Numbered from the stretch's first letter, positions 8,790 to 17,427 are shown. The stretch is DNA of 64,000 nt from Paenibacillus albidus (GCF_014644435.1 NZ_BMKR01000014.1:62001-126000), one strand, 5' to 3'. Made by a program: numbers and translations. The notes: generated by a model from the sequence alone, not told the origin.

Positions 8790-9206
8790 GTGAATACCTT
8801 TTTGTTGGAAATCGTCACGCCGGAGCGTCTCGTCTACTCGAAACAGGTGAACAGCCTGAGCGTACGCGGAGTCGAGGGCGAACTAGGCATTCTGCCAGGA
8901 CATATTCCGCTTGTGACTCCACTTCAGGTTGCTCCATTGTCCGTCAAGTCGGACGGTGTTACGGTCTCTATCGCCGTTCATGGCGGCTTCGTTGAAGTGC
9001 GCAAAGACAAGGTGACAGTCTTGGCTGAAAGTGCCGAACTGCCAGTAGATATCGATATTGAGCGTGCCGAAGCGGCTAAGGAACGGGCACAGCGCCGTCT
9101 GCAGTCCCGGAGCAAACAAGACGATATTGACCACCGCCGTGCGGAACTTGCGCTGCAGCGCGCGGTTACACGGATTAAAGTGTCCACTGGAAAAGGACAA
9201 CAGTAG
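8790..9206 (+). CDS. atpC: ATP synthase F1 subunit epsilon
   Basis: Regulatory subunit at the foot of the F1 shaft. The N-terminal beta-sandwich shows VEGELGILPGHIPLVTPL and the C-terminal two-helix tail is Arg/Glu-rich. The ATG at 8784 abuts the TAGGAGGA ribosome site, whereas the GTG at 8790 has proper spacing and gives MNTFLLEIVTPERLVYS, the usual family start (138 residues). Last gene of the operon; a strong terminator follows within ten bases of the stop. Confidence 0.95.
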   Translation: MNTFLLEIVTPERLVYSKQVNSLSVRGVEGELGILPGHIPLVTPLQVAPLSVKSDGVTVSIAVHGGFVEVRKDKVTVLAESAELPVDIDIERAEAAKERAQRRLQSRSKQDDIDHRRAELALQRAVTRIKVSTGKGQQ

Positions 9207-9215
9207 CAAATTCAG

Positions 9216-9245
9216 CGGTCAAGCCTTCGGGCTTGGCCGTTTTTT
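9216..9245 (+). terminator. Rho-independent terminator of the atp operon
   Basis: A ten-base-pair stem from CGGTCAAGCC (9216-9225) and GGCTTGGCCG (9230-9239) closed by a TTCG tetraloop, followed by six T residues. Confidence 0.95.
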
Positions 9246-9402
9246 ATGCAAACAAATACAGAATTTACTGCCCTGGACTGCAGTATCCTGGATATGATGG
9301 ATGGTTAATGGATCTCTGCAAGATCTTTTTTTTGTACATAACGTGACTTCTGGTGATATAATAGGATATTGGGGGCATTTGATTAAAAATTTACAAAAGT
9401 AC

Positions 9403-9431
9403 TGGATTCTTTTGCCCTTCGCAAGTATGAT
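9403..9431 (+). promoter_or_regulatory. Possible SigA promoter before the DUF1146 gene
   Basis: TGGATT (9403-9408), 17-base spacer, TATGAT (9426-9431). The -35 is weak; the -10 and spacing are good. It follows the atp terminator, so a separate promoter is expected here. Confidence 0.4.
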
Positions 9432-9473
9432 ATAAGAGTCGATTTCCGAGTAAGGTACACACGGAGGGTTAAC

Positions 9474-9731
9474 ATGGAAGAAATGTGGTCCACGCAGTTA
9501 TTGGGCTCGGTCGGCAACAGCGGTTTAGTCTCCATGGTTGTATCGCTACTCTGCGTTGCATTATCTTGGTGGGCTTTGCAGAACCTTAAGCTCGATTTGT
9601 TCATAAGATATCCCAAGAGTCCTCAGGGACGGCTGCTGCATTTGCTGCTGGCTATCGTACTGGGCCATTTCGTGGCGGGATTTCTGCTGGATTATCTGGG
9701 CTGGAGCTCACAGATCCGCTACATGTTTTAA
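9474..9731 (+). CDS. DUF1146 family small membrane protein (YwzB-like)
   Basis: An 85-residue protein of unknown function with two hydrophobic segments (about 17-38 and 55-75) around a cytoplasmic basic loop (FIRYPKSPQGR). I recognise it as the DUF1146/YwzB type from that layout and from its position between atpC and murA, where the same gene stands in Bacillus. Start at the ATG behind ACGGAGGG. The ywmB gene that follows ywzB in Bacillus is not present: the 205 bases to murA hold no ORF. Confidence 0.8.
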   Translation: MEEMWSTQLLGSVGNSGLVSMVVSLLCVALSWWALQNLKLDLFIRYPKSPQGRLLHLLLAIVLGHFVAGFLLDYLGWSSQIRYMF

Positions 9732-9936
9732 GGTACATTGGTTTGGTTATATGTCTCATAGGCCTTAAGTTGCAATTGGGGTTCGCATAATATTTTTCCA
9801 TTATGTTAACACTGAACTTTGAGGAATGTTCCCGAAAAAGGGGATGTAATGGCGGAATTTGTTATATTTTAGCATCTGACTTTTAACTTTTTAAAATTAA
9901 AATTTTAAGAAATAATGGACGCGGAGGGAAACCCAA

Positions 9937-11310
9937 ATGAGCAAATTTATCGTCCGCGGTGGCATCAGATTGACCGGAAGCGTGAAAGTTAGCGGCGCAA
10001 AAAATTCCGTACTACCGATCATAGCCGCCTCTCTATTGGCAGAAGAAGGAGTAAGCGTCATTGTTGACGCGCCTCCGCTTGACGATGTGATGACGATCAG
10101 CAAAGTGCTGGAATCTCTGGGTGCAGGGGTTACATACCAGAACGATATTATTGAAGTTGATGCCAGAAACATTGCATCCTGCGAAGCACCTTATGAATGG
10201 GTACGCAAGATGCGGGCTTCCTTCCTAGTGATGGGGCCATTATTGTCCCGTATGGGACGCACAAGAATTTCCCTGCCTGGCGGGTGTGCCATTGGAACTC
10301 GTCCCATTGACCAGCATTTAAAAGGATTCGAAGCACTGGGTGCAGAGATTAGTCTCGGCCAGGGCTATATTGAAGCGAAAAGCAACGGTCGCCTGCGCGG
10401 AGCCAAGATTTATTTGGATGTTGCCAGCGTAGGCGCGACCGAAAATATAATGATGGCGGCGGCACTTGCTGAAGGTGTGACTGTCATTGAGAATGCGGCA
10501 AAAGAGCCCGAAATCGTAGACTTGGCTAATTATCTGAACGGCATGGGCGGCATTGTCCGCGGTGCGGGAACGGGTGTTATCCGAATCGAAGGCGTTGAAC
10601 GCCTCCATGGTGTAAGACACAATGTCATTCCTGACCGGATTGAAGCGGGCACTTACATGGCTGCTGCGGCAATCACGAGCGGAGATGTATACGTAGAAGG
10701 TGCAATTGCTGACCATCTGGGTCCGGTGATCGCCAAAATGGAAGAGATGGGAGTTACCATCATTCCTGATGAGAACGGTATTCGTGTAATCAGCGACAAG
10801 CCACTGAAAGCTGTGGATTTGAAGACTTTGCCGTATCCCGGGTTTCCAACGGATATGCAGTCGCAAATGATGGCGCTGCTGCTGCGTTCGGAAGGAACGA
10901 GCGTTGTGACCGAGACGGTCTTCGAGAACCGCTTTATGCATGTCGACGAATTCCATAACATGAACGCGGAAATCAAGATTGAAGGACGATCTGCCATTGT
11001 AACCGGCAATGCACAGTTGGTTGGAGCCAAGGTGTGTGCTACGGATCTGCGTGCAGGGGCTGCGCTTATTTTGGCGGGTCTTGTTGCAGAAGGGACTACG
11101 GAAGTCAGTGGAACTCACCATATCGATCGGGGATATGTGAATCTTGCCGAGAAGTTGTCGGGCCTCGGTGCAGACATTTGGCGTATTTCGATGGAAGAAG
11201 CGGCTGCCAAAGCCGTAAAGGAAGAAACTCTTAAATCCGAAGTTAGACCGGAAACCGCCAAAAGCGAAGAATCCAAACCACGCTTTCAGGTCCAACCGTC
11301 CTGGGTATAA
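9937..11310 (+). CDS. murA: UDP-N-acetylglucosamine 1-carboxyvinyltransferase
   Basis: First committed step of peptidoglycan synthesis: transfers enolpyruvate from PEP to UDP-GlcNAc. The catalytic Cys117, the fosfomycin target, is in LPGGCAIGTRP. The N-terminal KVSGAKNSVLPIIAASLL and the PYPGFPTDMQSQMMALLL block are clear. At 457 residues it is about 35-40 longer than most MurA proteins: after the normal end (around LGADIWRI) there is a Lys/Glu/Ala-rich tail ending in QVQPSWV. Start ATG follows GCGGAGGGA. By position this is the copy next to spoIID. Confidence 0.96.
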   Translation: MSKFIVRGGIRLTGSVKVSGAKNSVLPIIAASLLAEEGVSVIVDAPPLDDVMTISKVLESLGAGVTYQNDIIEVDARNIASCEAPYEWVRKMRASFLVMGPLLSRMGRTRISLPGGCAIGTRPIDQHLKGFEALGAEISLGQGYIEAKSNGRLRGAKIYLDVASVGATENIMMAAALAEGVTVIENAAKEPEIVDLANYLNGMGGIVRGAGTGVIRIEGVERLHGVRHNVIPDRIEAGTYMAAAAITSGDVYVEGAIADHLGPVIAKMEEMGVTIIPDENGIRVISDKPLKAVDLKTLPYPGFPTDMQSQMMALLLRSEGTSVVTETVFENRFMHVDEFHNMNAEIKIEGRSAIVTGNAQLVGAKVCATDLRAGAALILAGLVAEGTTEVSGTHHIDRGYVNLAEKLSGLGADIWRISMEEAAAKAVKEETLKSEVRPETAKSEESKPRFQVQPSWV

Positions 11311-11327
11311 TATCAACTAATCCGTAA

Positions 11328-11368
11328 AGAGAGCAGCACGCATGAAGGCGTGCCGCTCTCTTTTTTTT
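11328..11368 (+). terminator. Rho-independent terminator of murA
   Basis: AGAGAGC-A-GCACGC pairs with GCGTGC-C-GCTCTCT across an ATGAAG loop (one A/C mismatch), followed by eight T residues. Confidence 0.93.
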
Positions 11369-11479
11369 GCGTGCGGAAGGCGGCAGCAGCGACTCTCTTT
11401 CTCTCAAATTCTGTTCTAGCAGGTGCCTGAAATTCATATCTATAAGAATCACCGCTGACTTACGGAAGGAGCCATAGAG

Positions 11480-12640
11480 ATGAAAGAGTTAACCCGATTG
11501 CGGCGTAAAATGACAAGGCTGCTGCAGCCGCGGCGCGGTACACCCCGCTTAGCGCGGCTTGCGCCTGCCGCCTGGCTGGCCGCGCCTCTTCTGGCTGCGC
11601 TGCTGCTGCCGCTGGCCGTCGTGCCGCTGCACCGTGCTGCGGCCCCTTCACAGCCGCCGCCTGCGCTGCCGCTGCGCACAGCGGCGCCGGCAGCGCGGGC
11701 CCCGGTGCAAGCCCCGGGCCCCGCGCCGGAAGCGGCTGCGGCAGATGCCCCGCAGCCGAACGTCTCCGTCTATTTGTCGCAGCACGGACAAATTGAGACC
11801 CTGCCGCTGGAGGACTACGTCAGCGGCGTGCTGGCGGCCGAGATGCCGCCCAGCTTTGAGCTCGAAGCGCTCAAAGCGCAGGCCGTGGCCGCACGCACGT
11901 TCATTGCCCGCCGCCTGCTGGCCGGCGACGCTAGCGGTGTCCCCGTTCCGGGGGCGGATGTGACCGATACGGTAAGCCATCAGGCTTACGTCTCGCAGGA
12001 CACGCTGGAACGGGAATGGGTGCACGGCGGCAGAAGCGCCGAGCTGGCCAAGCTCCGCCGCGCGGCCCAAGAGACGCGCGGCGTGATTATGACTTATCAA
12101 GGGCAGCCGATAACGGCATCCTTTTTTGCCTCCAGCGGAGGGCGCACCGAAAATTCGGAGGAATATTGGAATGCGGCAGTGCCTTATCTGCGCAGTGTAG
12201 CCAGTCCCTGGGACTCCAAGATTACGCCTAAGTATGCTGTAACCACCACTTTCAGCCTGTCAGAAATCCAGTCGAAGCTGGGGATAAGGCAGCAGGCCAT
12301 CCCTGTCTCCAGAGACAGTGTCTCCTCAGGGTCTTCCCGGCTGCCCATTGAACTGCTGTCCCGGACTACCGGACGTAAAGTGAAAGAGATATCGATTGGC
12401 GGGCATGTATTCACCGGGCGGGAAGTACGCGAGAAGCTGGGACTGCGATCCAGCCAGTTCACCTGGAAGCGTAAAGGGAATAAGGTTGAAATCACCACCT
12501 ACGGCAATGGTCACGGTGTAGGCATGAGCCAATGGGGGGCCAACGGAATGGCGATGGAAGGCGGAACGGCTACCCAAATTCTCAAACACTACTATAGCGG
12601 AGTTTATTTTACCCAAATCTCAACTCTCCTGAAAAAATAA
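11480..12640 (+). CDS. spoIID: Stage II sporulation protein D (peptidoglycan lytic transglycosylase)
   Basis: Mother-cell membrane enzyme that degrades septal peptidoglycan with SpoIIM and SpoIIP during engulfment. It has a basic N-terminus, one membrane segment (about residues 28-52), a long Ala/Pro-rich linker (about 55-100), then the SpoIID catalytic domain with LAAEMPPSFELEALKAQA, where the Glu of AAEMP is the expected catalytic acid, and the terminal GHGVGMSQWGA block. The 386-residue length is slightly long because of the linker. The first third of the gene (about 11520-12070) is strikingly GC-rich compared with the rest. Start ATG behind GGAAGGAG. No convincing SigE promoter could be read in the short upstream gap. 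Confidence 0.94.
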   Translation: MKELTRLRRKMTRLLQPRRGTPRLARLAPAAWLAAPLLAALLLPLAVVPLHRAAAPSQPPPALPLRTAAPAARAPVQAPGPAPEAAAADAPQPNVSVYLSQHGQIETLPLEDYVSGVLAAEMPPSFELEALKAQAVAARTFIARRLLAGDASGVPVPGADVTDTVSHQAYVSQDTLEREWVHGGRSAELAKLRRAAQETRGVIMTYQGQPITASFFASSGGRTENSEEYWNAAVPYLRSVASPWDSKITPKYAVTTTFSLSEIQSKLGIRQQAIPVSRDSVSSGSSRLPIELLSRTTGRKVKEISIGGHVFTGREVREKLGLRSSQFTWKRKGNKVEITTYGNGHGVGMSQWGANGMAMEGGTATQILKHYYSGVYFTQISTLLKK

Positions 12641-12652
12641 CTTGAAAGATAC

Positions 12653-12681
12653 GTATAAAAGCGCAAAGCCCGGTAACACTG
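12653..12681 (+). promoter_or_regulatory. Candidate SigF promoter of spoIIQ
   Basis: GTATA (12653-12657) and GGTAACACTG (12672-12681), the latter a full match to the forespore SigF -10 pattern GGNRANANTR. The spacer is 14 rather than the usual 15 bases. SigF control of spoIIQ is known in Bacillus. Confidence 0.5.
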
Positions 12682-12701
12682 GTTACTGAGGTGATAAACA
12701 T

Positions 12702-13448
12702 ATGAATGAACAAGACAAAAAACAAACAAACCATGATGAATCTCTCAAAAACAAGCAGGGAGATTCAGGCCAAGCGCCTTCTTCATGGAGCAAAATGTTA
12801 TCGAAACGCTGGGTGTTCCCGGCAGTCTACACGGCGGCAGCGGCAATTATACTAACCTTGGTGTGGGTCTATCAGGATGCCGGCCAGAAGCCGCTGAACC
12901 CCGACACCGCCGCAGTCGTCTCGAAGGAAGCAGGAAGCTCCGCCGGTACAGCCGGTAATGCGAGTGGTGATCCCGCTGCGGTTGAAGTGGTAGCCTCGGC
13001 AGAAAGTCTGGTGTGGCCGGTCAGCAATCCCGCTGAAGTTGAAGTCGTGAAGCCTTATTATGATGAGAATGGCACGGAAGAAAATCATGTGGAGGCCATG
13101 GTGCAATATAATGACACCTTTGTGCCCAATGTCGGAATTGATATTGCCCGTGCAGACAACAAAGTCTTTGATGTAAAAGCGGCCCTTAGCGGTCAAGTGA
13201 CTCGAGTAGAAAAAGATGCCACAATCTTCGGTACCATTATCGAGATTACCCATCCGGGCAACCTCAAGACGGTGTACCAAAGTCTGGGTGAGACTCAAGT
13301 GAAGCAGGGCGATGAAGTGAAGCAGGGGGACACCCTTGCCACTGCTGGCCGCAGCGAGCTGGAGAAGAATCTTGGAAATCATGTACACTTTGAAGTGTAC
13401 GAGGATGGTAAGGTCGTTAATCCTTCGGATTTACTTCCGGAGCGTTAA
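12702..13448 (+). CDS. spoIIQ: Stage II sporulation protein Q (degenerate M23/LytM domain)
   Basis: Forespore membrane protein that pairs with SpoIIIAH across the septum to form the Q-A channel and hold the engulfing membrane. A cytoplasmic Lys/Gln-rich N-terminus is followed by one membrane helix (about 31-52) and, from about residue 105, a LytM/M23 fold. The first metal motif, normally HxxxD, reads NVGID, so the His is Asn; the second motif HVHFEVY is kept. Loss of the first His makes endopeptidase activity unlikely, as in B. subtilis SpoIIQ. 248 residues. Ribosome site GAGGTGAT. Confidence 0.93.
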   Translation: MNEQDKKQTNHDESLKNKQGDSGQAPSSWSKMLSKRWVFPAVYTAAAAIILTLVWVYQDAGQKPLNPDTAAVVSKEAGSSAGTAGNASGDPAAVEVVASAESLVWPVSNPAEVEVVKPYYDENGTEENHVEAMVQYNDTFVPNVGIDIARADNKVFDVKAALSGQVTRVEKDATIFGTIIEITHPGNLKTVYQSLGETQVKQGDEVKQGDTLATAGRSELEKNLGNHVHFEVYEDGKVVNPSDLLPER

Positions 13449-13462
13449 TTATAGGATGGGCA

Positions 13463-13487
13463 AGGGGGCGCAAGCCCCCTTTTTTTG
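13463..13487 (+). terminator. Rho-independent terminator of spoIIQ
   Basis: AGGGGGC/GCCCCCT stem with a GCAA tetraloop, followed by a T-run. The next 180 bases up to the SigE-like promoter hold no ORF or other recognisable element. Confidence 0.94.
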
Positions 13488-13668
13488 TGCAATCATAAAC
13501 TATATTTTCCGGCTGCTCATTTAGGGCTTGTATCTGGGGGTGTATCTGCTGATATTGTTTGTATTTCCGGGACTTTCAGCGCTTTGTCATTCCTCAGAAG
13601 ATCAATGCTTTCTGGGTTGTCCGGCAAATAAAATGAGCCTTCCCCAGCTTGTCAGGTCGTGAAAGCGC

Positions 13669-13696
13669 GAATATATAGGCCCGCCCCTCATATAAT
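13669..13696 (+). promoter_or_regulatory. SigE-type promoter of spoIIID
   Basis: GAATATA (13669-13675), a 13-base GC-rich spacer, then CATATAAT (13689-13696), a 7/8 match to the SigE -10 CATACAAT. Mother-cell SigE control of spoIIID is established in Bacillus, which supports the reading. Confidence 0.6.
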
Positions 13697-13729
13697 GTAC
13701 CAAACTATCCACAGTTGGGAGGCGGGAGC

Positions 13730-14017
13730 GTGCACGATTACATCAAGGAACGTACGATCAAAATCGGACGCTGCATCGTGGAAACCAGGCACACGGTCCG
13801 GACCATAGCCAAGGAATTTGGCGTTTCAAAAAGTACGGTGCATAAAGATTTGACCGAGCGTCTGCCGGAGATCAACCCTGATCTGGCCGATCAGGTGAAG
13901 CACATTCTCGAATATCACAAATCGATCCGTCATCTTCGGGGGGGAGAAGCCACAAAAATTAAATATAAAAAAACGACGGGAAAGAAACGTGAGGTTGCCG
14001 TAGCCGCAAAGCCGTAA
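13730..14017 (+). CDS. spoIIID: Sporulation transcription factor SpoIIID
   Basis: Small mother-cell DNA-binding protein that activates and represses genes of the SigE and SigK regulons. The sequence is near the B. subtilis protein throughout: HDYIKERTIKIG, the helix-turn-helix TVRTIAKEFGVSKSTVHKDL (residues 24-43) and YHKSIRHLRGGEATKIKYK. The start is taken as the GTG at 13730, which gives the conserved (M)HDYIKERT beginning and follows TTGGGAGGCGGG; an earlier in-frame start at 13715 would overlap that ribosome site. 95 residues with a basic, divergent tail. Confidence 0.95.
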   Translation: MHDYIKERTIKIGRCIVETRHTVRTIAKEFGVSKSTVHKDLTERLPEINPDLADQVKHILEYHKSIRHLRGGEATKIKYKKTTGKKREVAVAAKP

Positions 14018-14145
14018 AAAATCTTGTTTTTAGCGTTATAAATGCAATTTACTCCATTGTATCCATCCCCTAAAGTATGGTATTTTTAAATTTGGTACTA
14101 ACATCTGCCAATTATCTAAAATAACACTTTGGGGGCTCTTTCATT

Positions 14146-15144
14146 ATGCTTAGCAAGGATATCGGAATCGATCTCGGCACGGCCAATGTGCTCATTCATG
14201 TTAAAGGAAGGGGAGTCGTTCTGGATGAACCTTCCGTGGTCACACTTGAAAGTGATACGAAGAAGGTCCTTGCAGTGGGAGAGCAGGCGCGTCGCATGGT
14301 TGGACGTACGCCCGGCAATATTATAACGATTCGTCCGCTAAGGGATGGCGTGATTGCAGATTTTGAAATTACGGAAATGATGCTGAAGTATTTTATTGAC
14401 CGGGTAGGTGGACGTTCTTGGTACGCAAGGCCCCGCATTCTGATCTGCGCGCCTACGAATATTACCTCTGTAGAACAGAAGTCCATCCGGGAAGCGGCGG
14501 AGCGCAGCGGGGCCAAGGAAGTCTTCATGGAAGAAGAACCGAAGGCCGCAGCTATCGGTGCGGGTATGGATATTTATCAACCAAGCGGAAACATGGTCGT
14601 CGATATCGGCGGCGGAACAACGGATGTAGCCGTATTGTCCATGGGCGACGTTGTTACCGCCTCCTCGCTTAAAGTTGCAGGGGACAAGTTCGACGATGCC
14701 ATTTTAAGATATATTAAACAGAAATATAAGCTTTTAATCGGTGAACGAACGGCAGAAGATATAAAAATGAATATTGGGACGGTCCGCCCCGGCGGTATGC
14801 AAGCCGAGATGGATATCCGTGGCCGGGATATGGTAAGCGGTCTTCCTCTGACACTGTCGATCACATCGGGAGAAGTCCAGGAAGCGCTTTGGGACCCGGT
14901 GTCTTCCATCGTGGCTGCCGCCAAGTCGGTACTGGAGCGTACGCCCCCCGAACTCTCAGCCGACATTATTGACCGCGGGGTTGTTTTGACCGGCGGCGGA
15001 GCGCTGCTGAACGGATTGGACGAGCTACTCTCGGAAGAGCTCCACGTTCCTGTATGGGTGGCGGAGGATCCAATGCACTGTGTGGTCAAGGGAACGGGAA
15101 TGATGCTTGATCATTTGGATAAAGTAGTTAAGAAAAAGTTCTAA
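14146..15144 (+). CDS. mbl: MreB-like rod-shape protein Mbl
   Basis: Bacterial actin homologue that organises cell-wall elongation complexes under the membrane. Actin-fold nucleotide motifs are visible: DIGIDLGTANVLIHVKG (residues 5-21), MVVDIGGGTTDVAVLSMGD (about 150-168) and VVLTGGGALLNGLDELL (about 286-302). The sequence follows Mbl rather than MreB or MreBH, as does its place between spoIIID and flhO. 332 residues. ATG behind TTTGGGGGCTC. A SigD-like promoter for the next gene overlaps its last codons. Confidence 0.93.
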   Translation: MLSKDIGIDLGTANVLIHVKGRGVVLDEPSVVTLESDTKKVLAVGEQARRMVGRTPGNIITIRPLRDGVIADFEITEMMLKYFIDRVGGRSWYARPRILICAPTNITSVEQKSIREAAERSGAKEVFMEEEPKAAAIGAGMDIYQPSGNMVVDIGGGTTDVAVLSMGDVVTASSLKVAGDKFDDAILRYIKQKYKLLIGERTAEDIKMNIGTVRPGGMQAEMDIRGRDMVSGLPLTLSITSGEVQEALWDPVSSIVAAAKSVLERTPPELSADIIDRGVVLTGGGALLNGLDELLSEELHVPVWVAEDPMHCVVKGTGMMLDHLDKVVKKKF

Positions 15145-15155
15145 ACAGCCGATAG
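15129..15155 (+). promoter_or_regulatory. Candidate SigD promoter of flhO-flhP
   Basis: TAAG (15129-15132), 15-base spacer, GCCGATAG (15148-15155); the SigD pattern is TAAA-N15-GCCGATAT. It straddles the end of mbl. SigD control of flhO-flhP is known in B. subtilis. Confidence 0.55.
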
Positions 15156-15191
15156 TATAAGGTAACAGAGTTTAGGAAGGGGACTGCCTTC

Positions 15192-16067
15192 ATGATTAGA
15201 GGTTTATATACGGCTGCTGCCGGAATGGTTACCCAGCAGCGCAGACATGATACAGCCACACAGAACATTGCCAATCTTAATACAACGGGGTACAAGCAGG
15301 TGGACAGTGTCAGCCATGCTTTTCCGGATGTGATGATCTCCGCCATGAGCCGTGGGACGACGCAGGCCGTTGGCCGTATCAATACAGGCGTATTCGCCGA
15401 ACAATCCATTTCCCAATATTTACAGGGGGATTTAATTGAGAGCGGCAAACCTGTGGATTTTGCCTTATCTACCGATTTGCAGGTGCAGGACCCCGTGACC
15501 GGAGACAACATCATCTTTGACGGCTCCGGCAAGTCAGTGACTGCTCAAGGAGAGGTGATTTACCGGCCGCAGGCCTTCTTTACTGTTCAGGACAATGAAG
15601 GGAATAACTTATATACACGCAACGGCAGCTTTACTATAGATGCGACTGGTCAAGTACTTAGTGCAGGCGGCTTCAAGGTTCTGGATGCAAATGGAAACCC
15701 ATTGCTCTTGACAGACCCGCAGGACAATCTTAAAGTGGACGGACAGGGCAATTTGCTGGACCCGGCTACTGGACTTCCTTCCGGAACCAGGCTGGGAATC
15801 AGTGTAGTCAACAAACCGCAGGAGCTGGTGCGTGACGGGAATGGCGTATTCCATGCCGATGACCTCCAGGCGGCAGATATCCGCTACACCAATGCGAACG
15901 ATAATATGCAGGTGCATCAGGGTTATCTGGAGAACTCCAATGTAGACCCAACCCTTGTCACCGTGGACCTGAATGCTGCATACCGGGCGTATGAAGCGAA
16001 TCAGAAGGTTATACAGTTCTATGACAGCAGTCTGCAGAAGGCTGTTACCGAAGTCGGAAGAGTATAG
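15192..16067 (+). CDS. flhO: Flagellar hook/basal-body rod protein FlhO (FlgF/FlgG family)
   Basis: Axial rod protein of the flagellar basal body, secreted through the flagellar export apparatus. The N-terminal rod signature is MIRGLYTAAAGMVTQQ with QNIANLNTTGYKQ at about 29-41, and the C-terminal coiled coil contains SNVDPTLVTVDLNAAYRAYEANQKVIQ. 291 residues, ATG behind TTAGGAAGGGG. It is paired with flhP 11 bases downstream, as in Bacillus. Confidence 0.9.
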   Translation: MIRGLYTAAAGMVTQQRRHDTATQNIANLNTTGYKQVDSVSHAFPDVMISAMSRGTTQAVGRINTGVFAEQSISQYLQGDLIESGKPVDFALSTDLQVQDPVTGDNIIFDGSGKSVTAQGEVIYRPQAFFTVQDNEGNNLYTRNGSFTIDATGQVLSAGGFKVLDANGNPLLLTDPQDNLKVDGQGNLLDPATGLPSGTRLGISVVNKPQELVRDGNGVFHADDLQAADIRYTNANDNMQVHQGYLENSNVDPTLVTVDLNAAYRAYEANQKVIQFYDSSLQKAVTEVGRV

Positions 16068-16078
16068 GAGGGTGATTC

Positions 16079-16900
16079 ATGAATAATTCAACGATTGGCG
16101 CATCAGTCTCCATGTCCAGTCTCCAGCAGCGGCTGGATATTATTGCCGATAATATTGCGAATGTGAATACAAATGGATACAAACGCAAAGAAGGTTCCTT
16201 CGAGGATGTGCTGACCCGGGTGCAGCAGCAATCGGAAGATTATGATCAGCCTGGGCGCAGTACTCCGCTGGGCTTCAATATTGGCTTTGGTGTACGTGTT
16301 GCTTCTATTACCAACAGCTGGGAAGAAGGAGCGCTTAAAGAAACGGGCAACCCTACAGATTTGGCGCTTCAAGGAAACGGCTTGTTTGGGGTTCAGGTCA
16401 ATGGGGCTACTGCTTACACACGTCAAGGCGCTTTCCATTTCACACCTGATCCCGCCAATGCGGCCAACATGGTATTGGTGGATAATACGGGCAATAAGGT
16501 GCTTAATTCTAACGGAAATCCGTTGACCGTTCCGGTAGGAGTAAATGCTGCCATTGATGAGTGGGGACGGGTCCTCACGAAGCGGAATGAGAGTGATCCC
16601 GTTCAGGTGGCAGGCCGGATTATGATCGTTGAACCTCTGAGCAAAGATACGCTGCAGGCCATGGACGGGAACTTCTATGCACTTTCTGAAGGCGTTACAG
16701 CACAGCAGGCTTTTGTGCAGCGGGGAGCAGGGGATGTTCCGGCTGTAGGCGTGCGTTCCGGATGGCTGGAACAATCGAATGTGGATCTCAGCAAGGAAAT
16801 GACGGAGCTTATGCAGCTCCAGCGTACGTATCAGCTTGCAGCCCGGGCTCTTACATCCAGTGACCAGATGCAGGGTCTGGCCAATACCATGCGCGGGTAG
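16079..16900 (+). CDS. flhP: Flagellar hook/basal-body rod protein FlhP (FlgG family)
   Basis: Second rod-type axial protein, 273 residues. It carries IIADNIANVNTNGYKRKEGS at the N-terminus and SNVDLSKEMTELMQLQRTYQLAAR near the C-terminus. The SD site GGAGGGTG is 7 bases before the ATG. A rod/distal-rod role follows from the family and from the flhO partner. The next gene starts 8 bases after its stop. Confidence 0.9.
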   Translation: MNNSTIGASVSMSSLQQRLDIIADNIANVNTNGYKRKEGSFEDVLTRVQQQSEDYDQPGRSTPLGFNIGFGVRVASITNSWEEGALKETGNPTDLALQGNGLFGVQVNGATAYTRQGAFHFTPDPANAANMVLVDNTGNKVLNSNGNPLTVPVGVNAAIDEWGRVLTKRNESDPVQVAGRIMIVEPLSKDTLQAMDGNFYALSEGVTAQQAFVQRGAGDVPAVGVRSGWLEQSNVDLSKEMTELMQLQRTYQLAARALTSSDQMQGLANTMRG

Positions 16901-16908
16901 GTGAAAGA

Positions 16909-17136
16909 ATGAGCAGACAGAAACACGATGAACAGGAAGACGATATTCAACCGGTCAAAAAGCGGGGGATATCGAGATGGACCACGATCCAGTGGTTTCT
17001 GATCCCCTTGCTGCTTGTTGGTTCTCTGGCGTGCGGTTTGGTCGCCGGTTATGTCATACTCGGCAAAAGCGAATTAAGCGATGTGCTGCGTTTCAGCACC
17101 TGGAAGCATGTATATGATCTTGTGTTTGCACCTTAA
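16909..17136 (+). CDS. EpuA-like small membrane protein (often labelled 'RNA polymerase subunit beta')
   Basis: A 75-residue protein: a charged N-terminus (residues 1-25) with a short basic patch KKRG, one membrane helix (about 30-52), then a short extracellular tail. It fits the EpuA/DUF1145-like small proteins that databases often call 'DNA-directed RNA polymerase subunit beta', a label with no functional support here. It sits 8 bases behind flhP and before a terminator, so it is the last gene of the flhO-flhP transcript. Function unknown. Confidence 0.65.
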   Translation: MSRQKHDEQEDDIQPVKKRGISRWTTIQWFLIPLLLVGSLACGLVAGYVILGKSELSDVLRFSTWKHVYDLVFAP

Positions 17137-17152
17137 TAGAAGACTGTTTCGG

Positions 17153-17186
17153 AACTCCCTTGTTGTATAAGGGAGTTTTCTTTTTT
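17153..17186 (+). terminator. Rho-independent terminator after the flhO-flhP operon
   Basis: AACTCCCTT (17153-17161) pairs with AAGGGAGTT (17169-17177), followed by TTCTTTTTT. The next 240 bases to fabZ hold an imperfect G+C-rich inverted repeat around 17240-17272 but no gene. Confidence 0.9.
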
Positions 17187-17427
17187 ATACTGGAAAATGT
17201 ATAATGATGGGGGGCCTGGGGAAACAAAAAGGGCCCTCTCCGCCATGCTGCCGCGTGCGGTGGAGAAAGCCCCTTATCTCAACCTTCACTTCTGCAGGTG
17301 GTGAAGGATAGATATAGTTTTTGCCGAAGCGGCCGGAATTTATGCAAGAAGCGGGAAAGAATAAGTGCAGAACCTGCAGCGCTGCCTTTTTGAAGACGAG
17401 GTTACATCCGAAAGGAGTTTTGTTATA

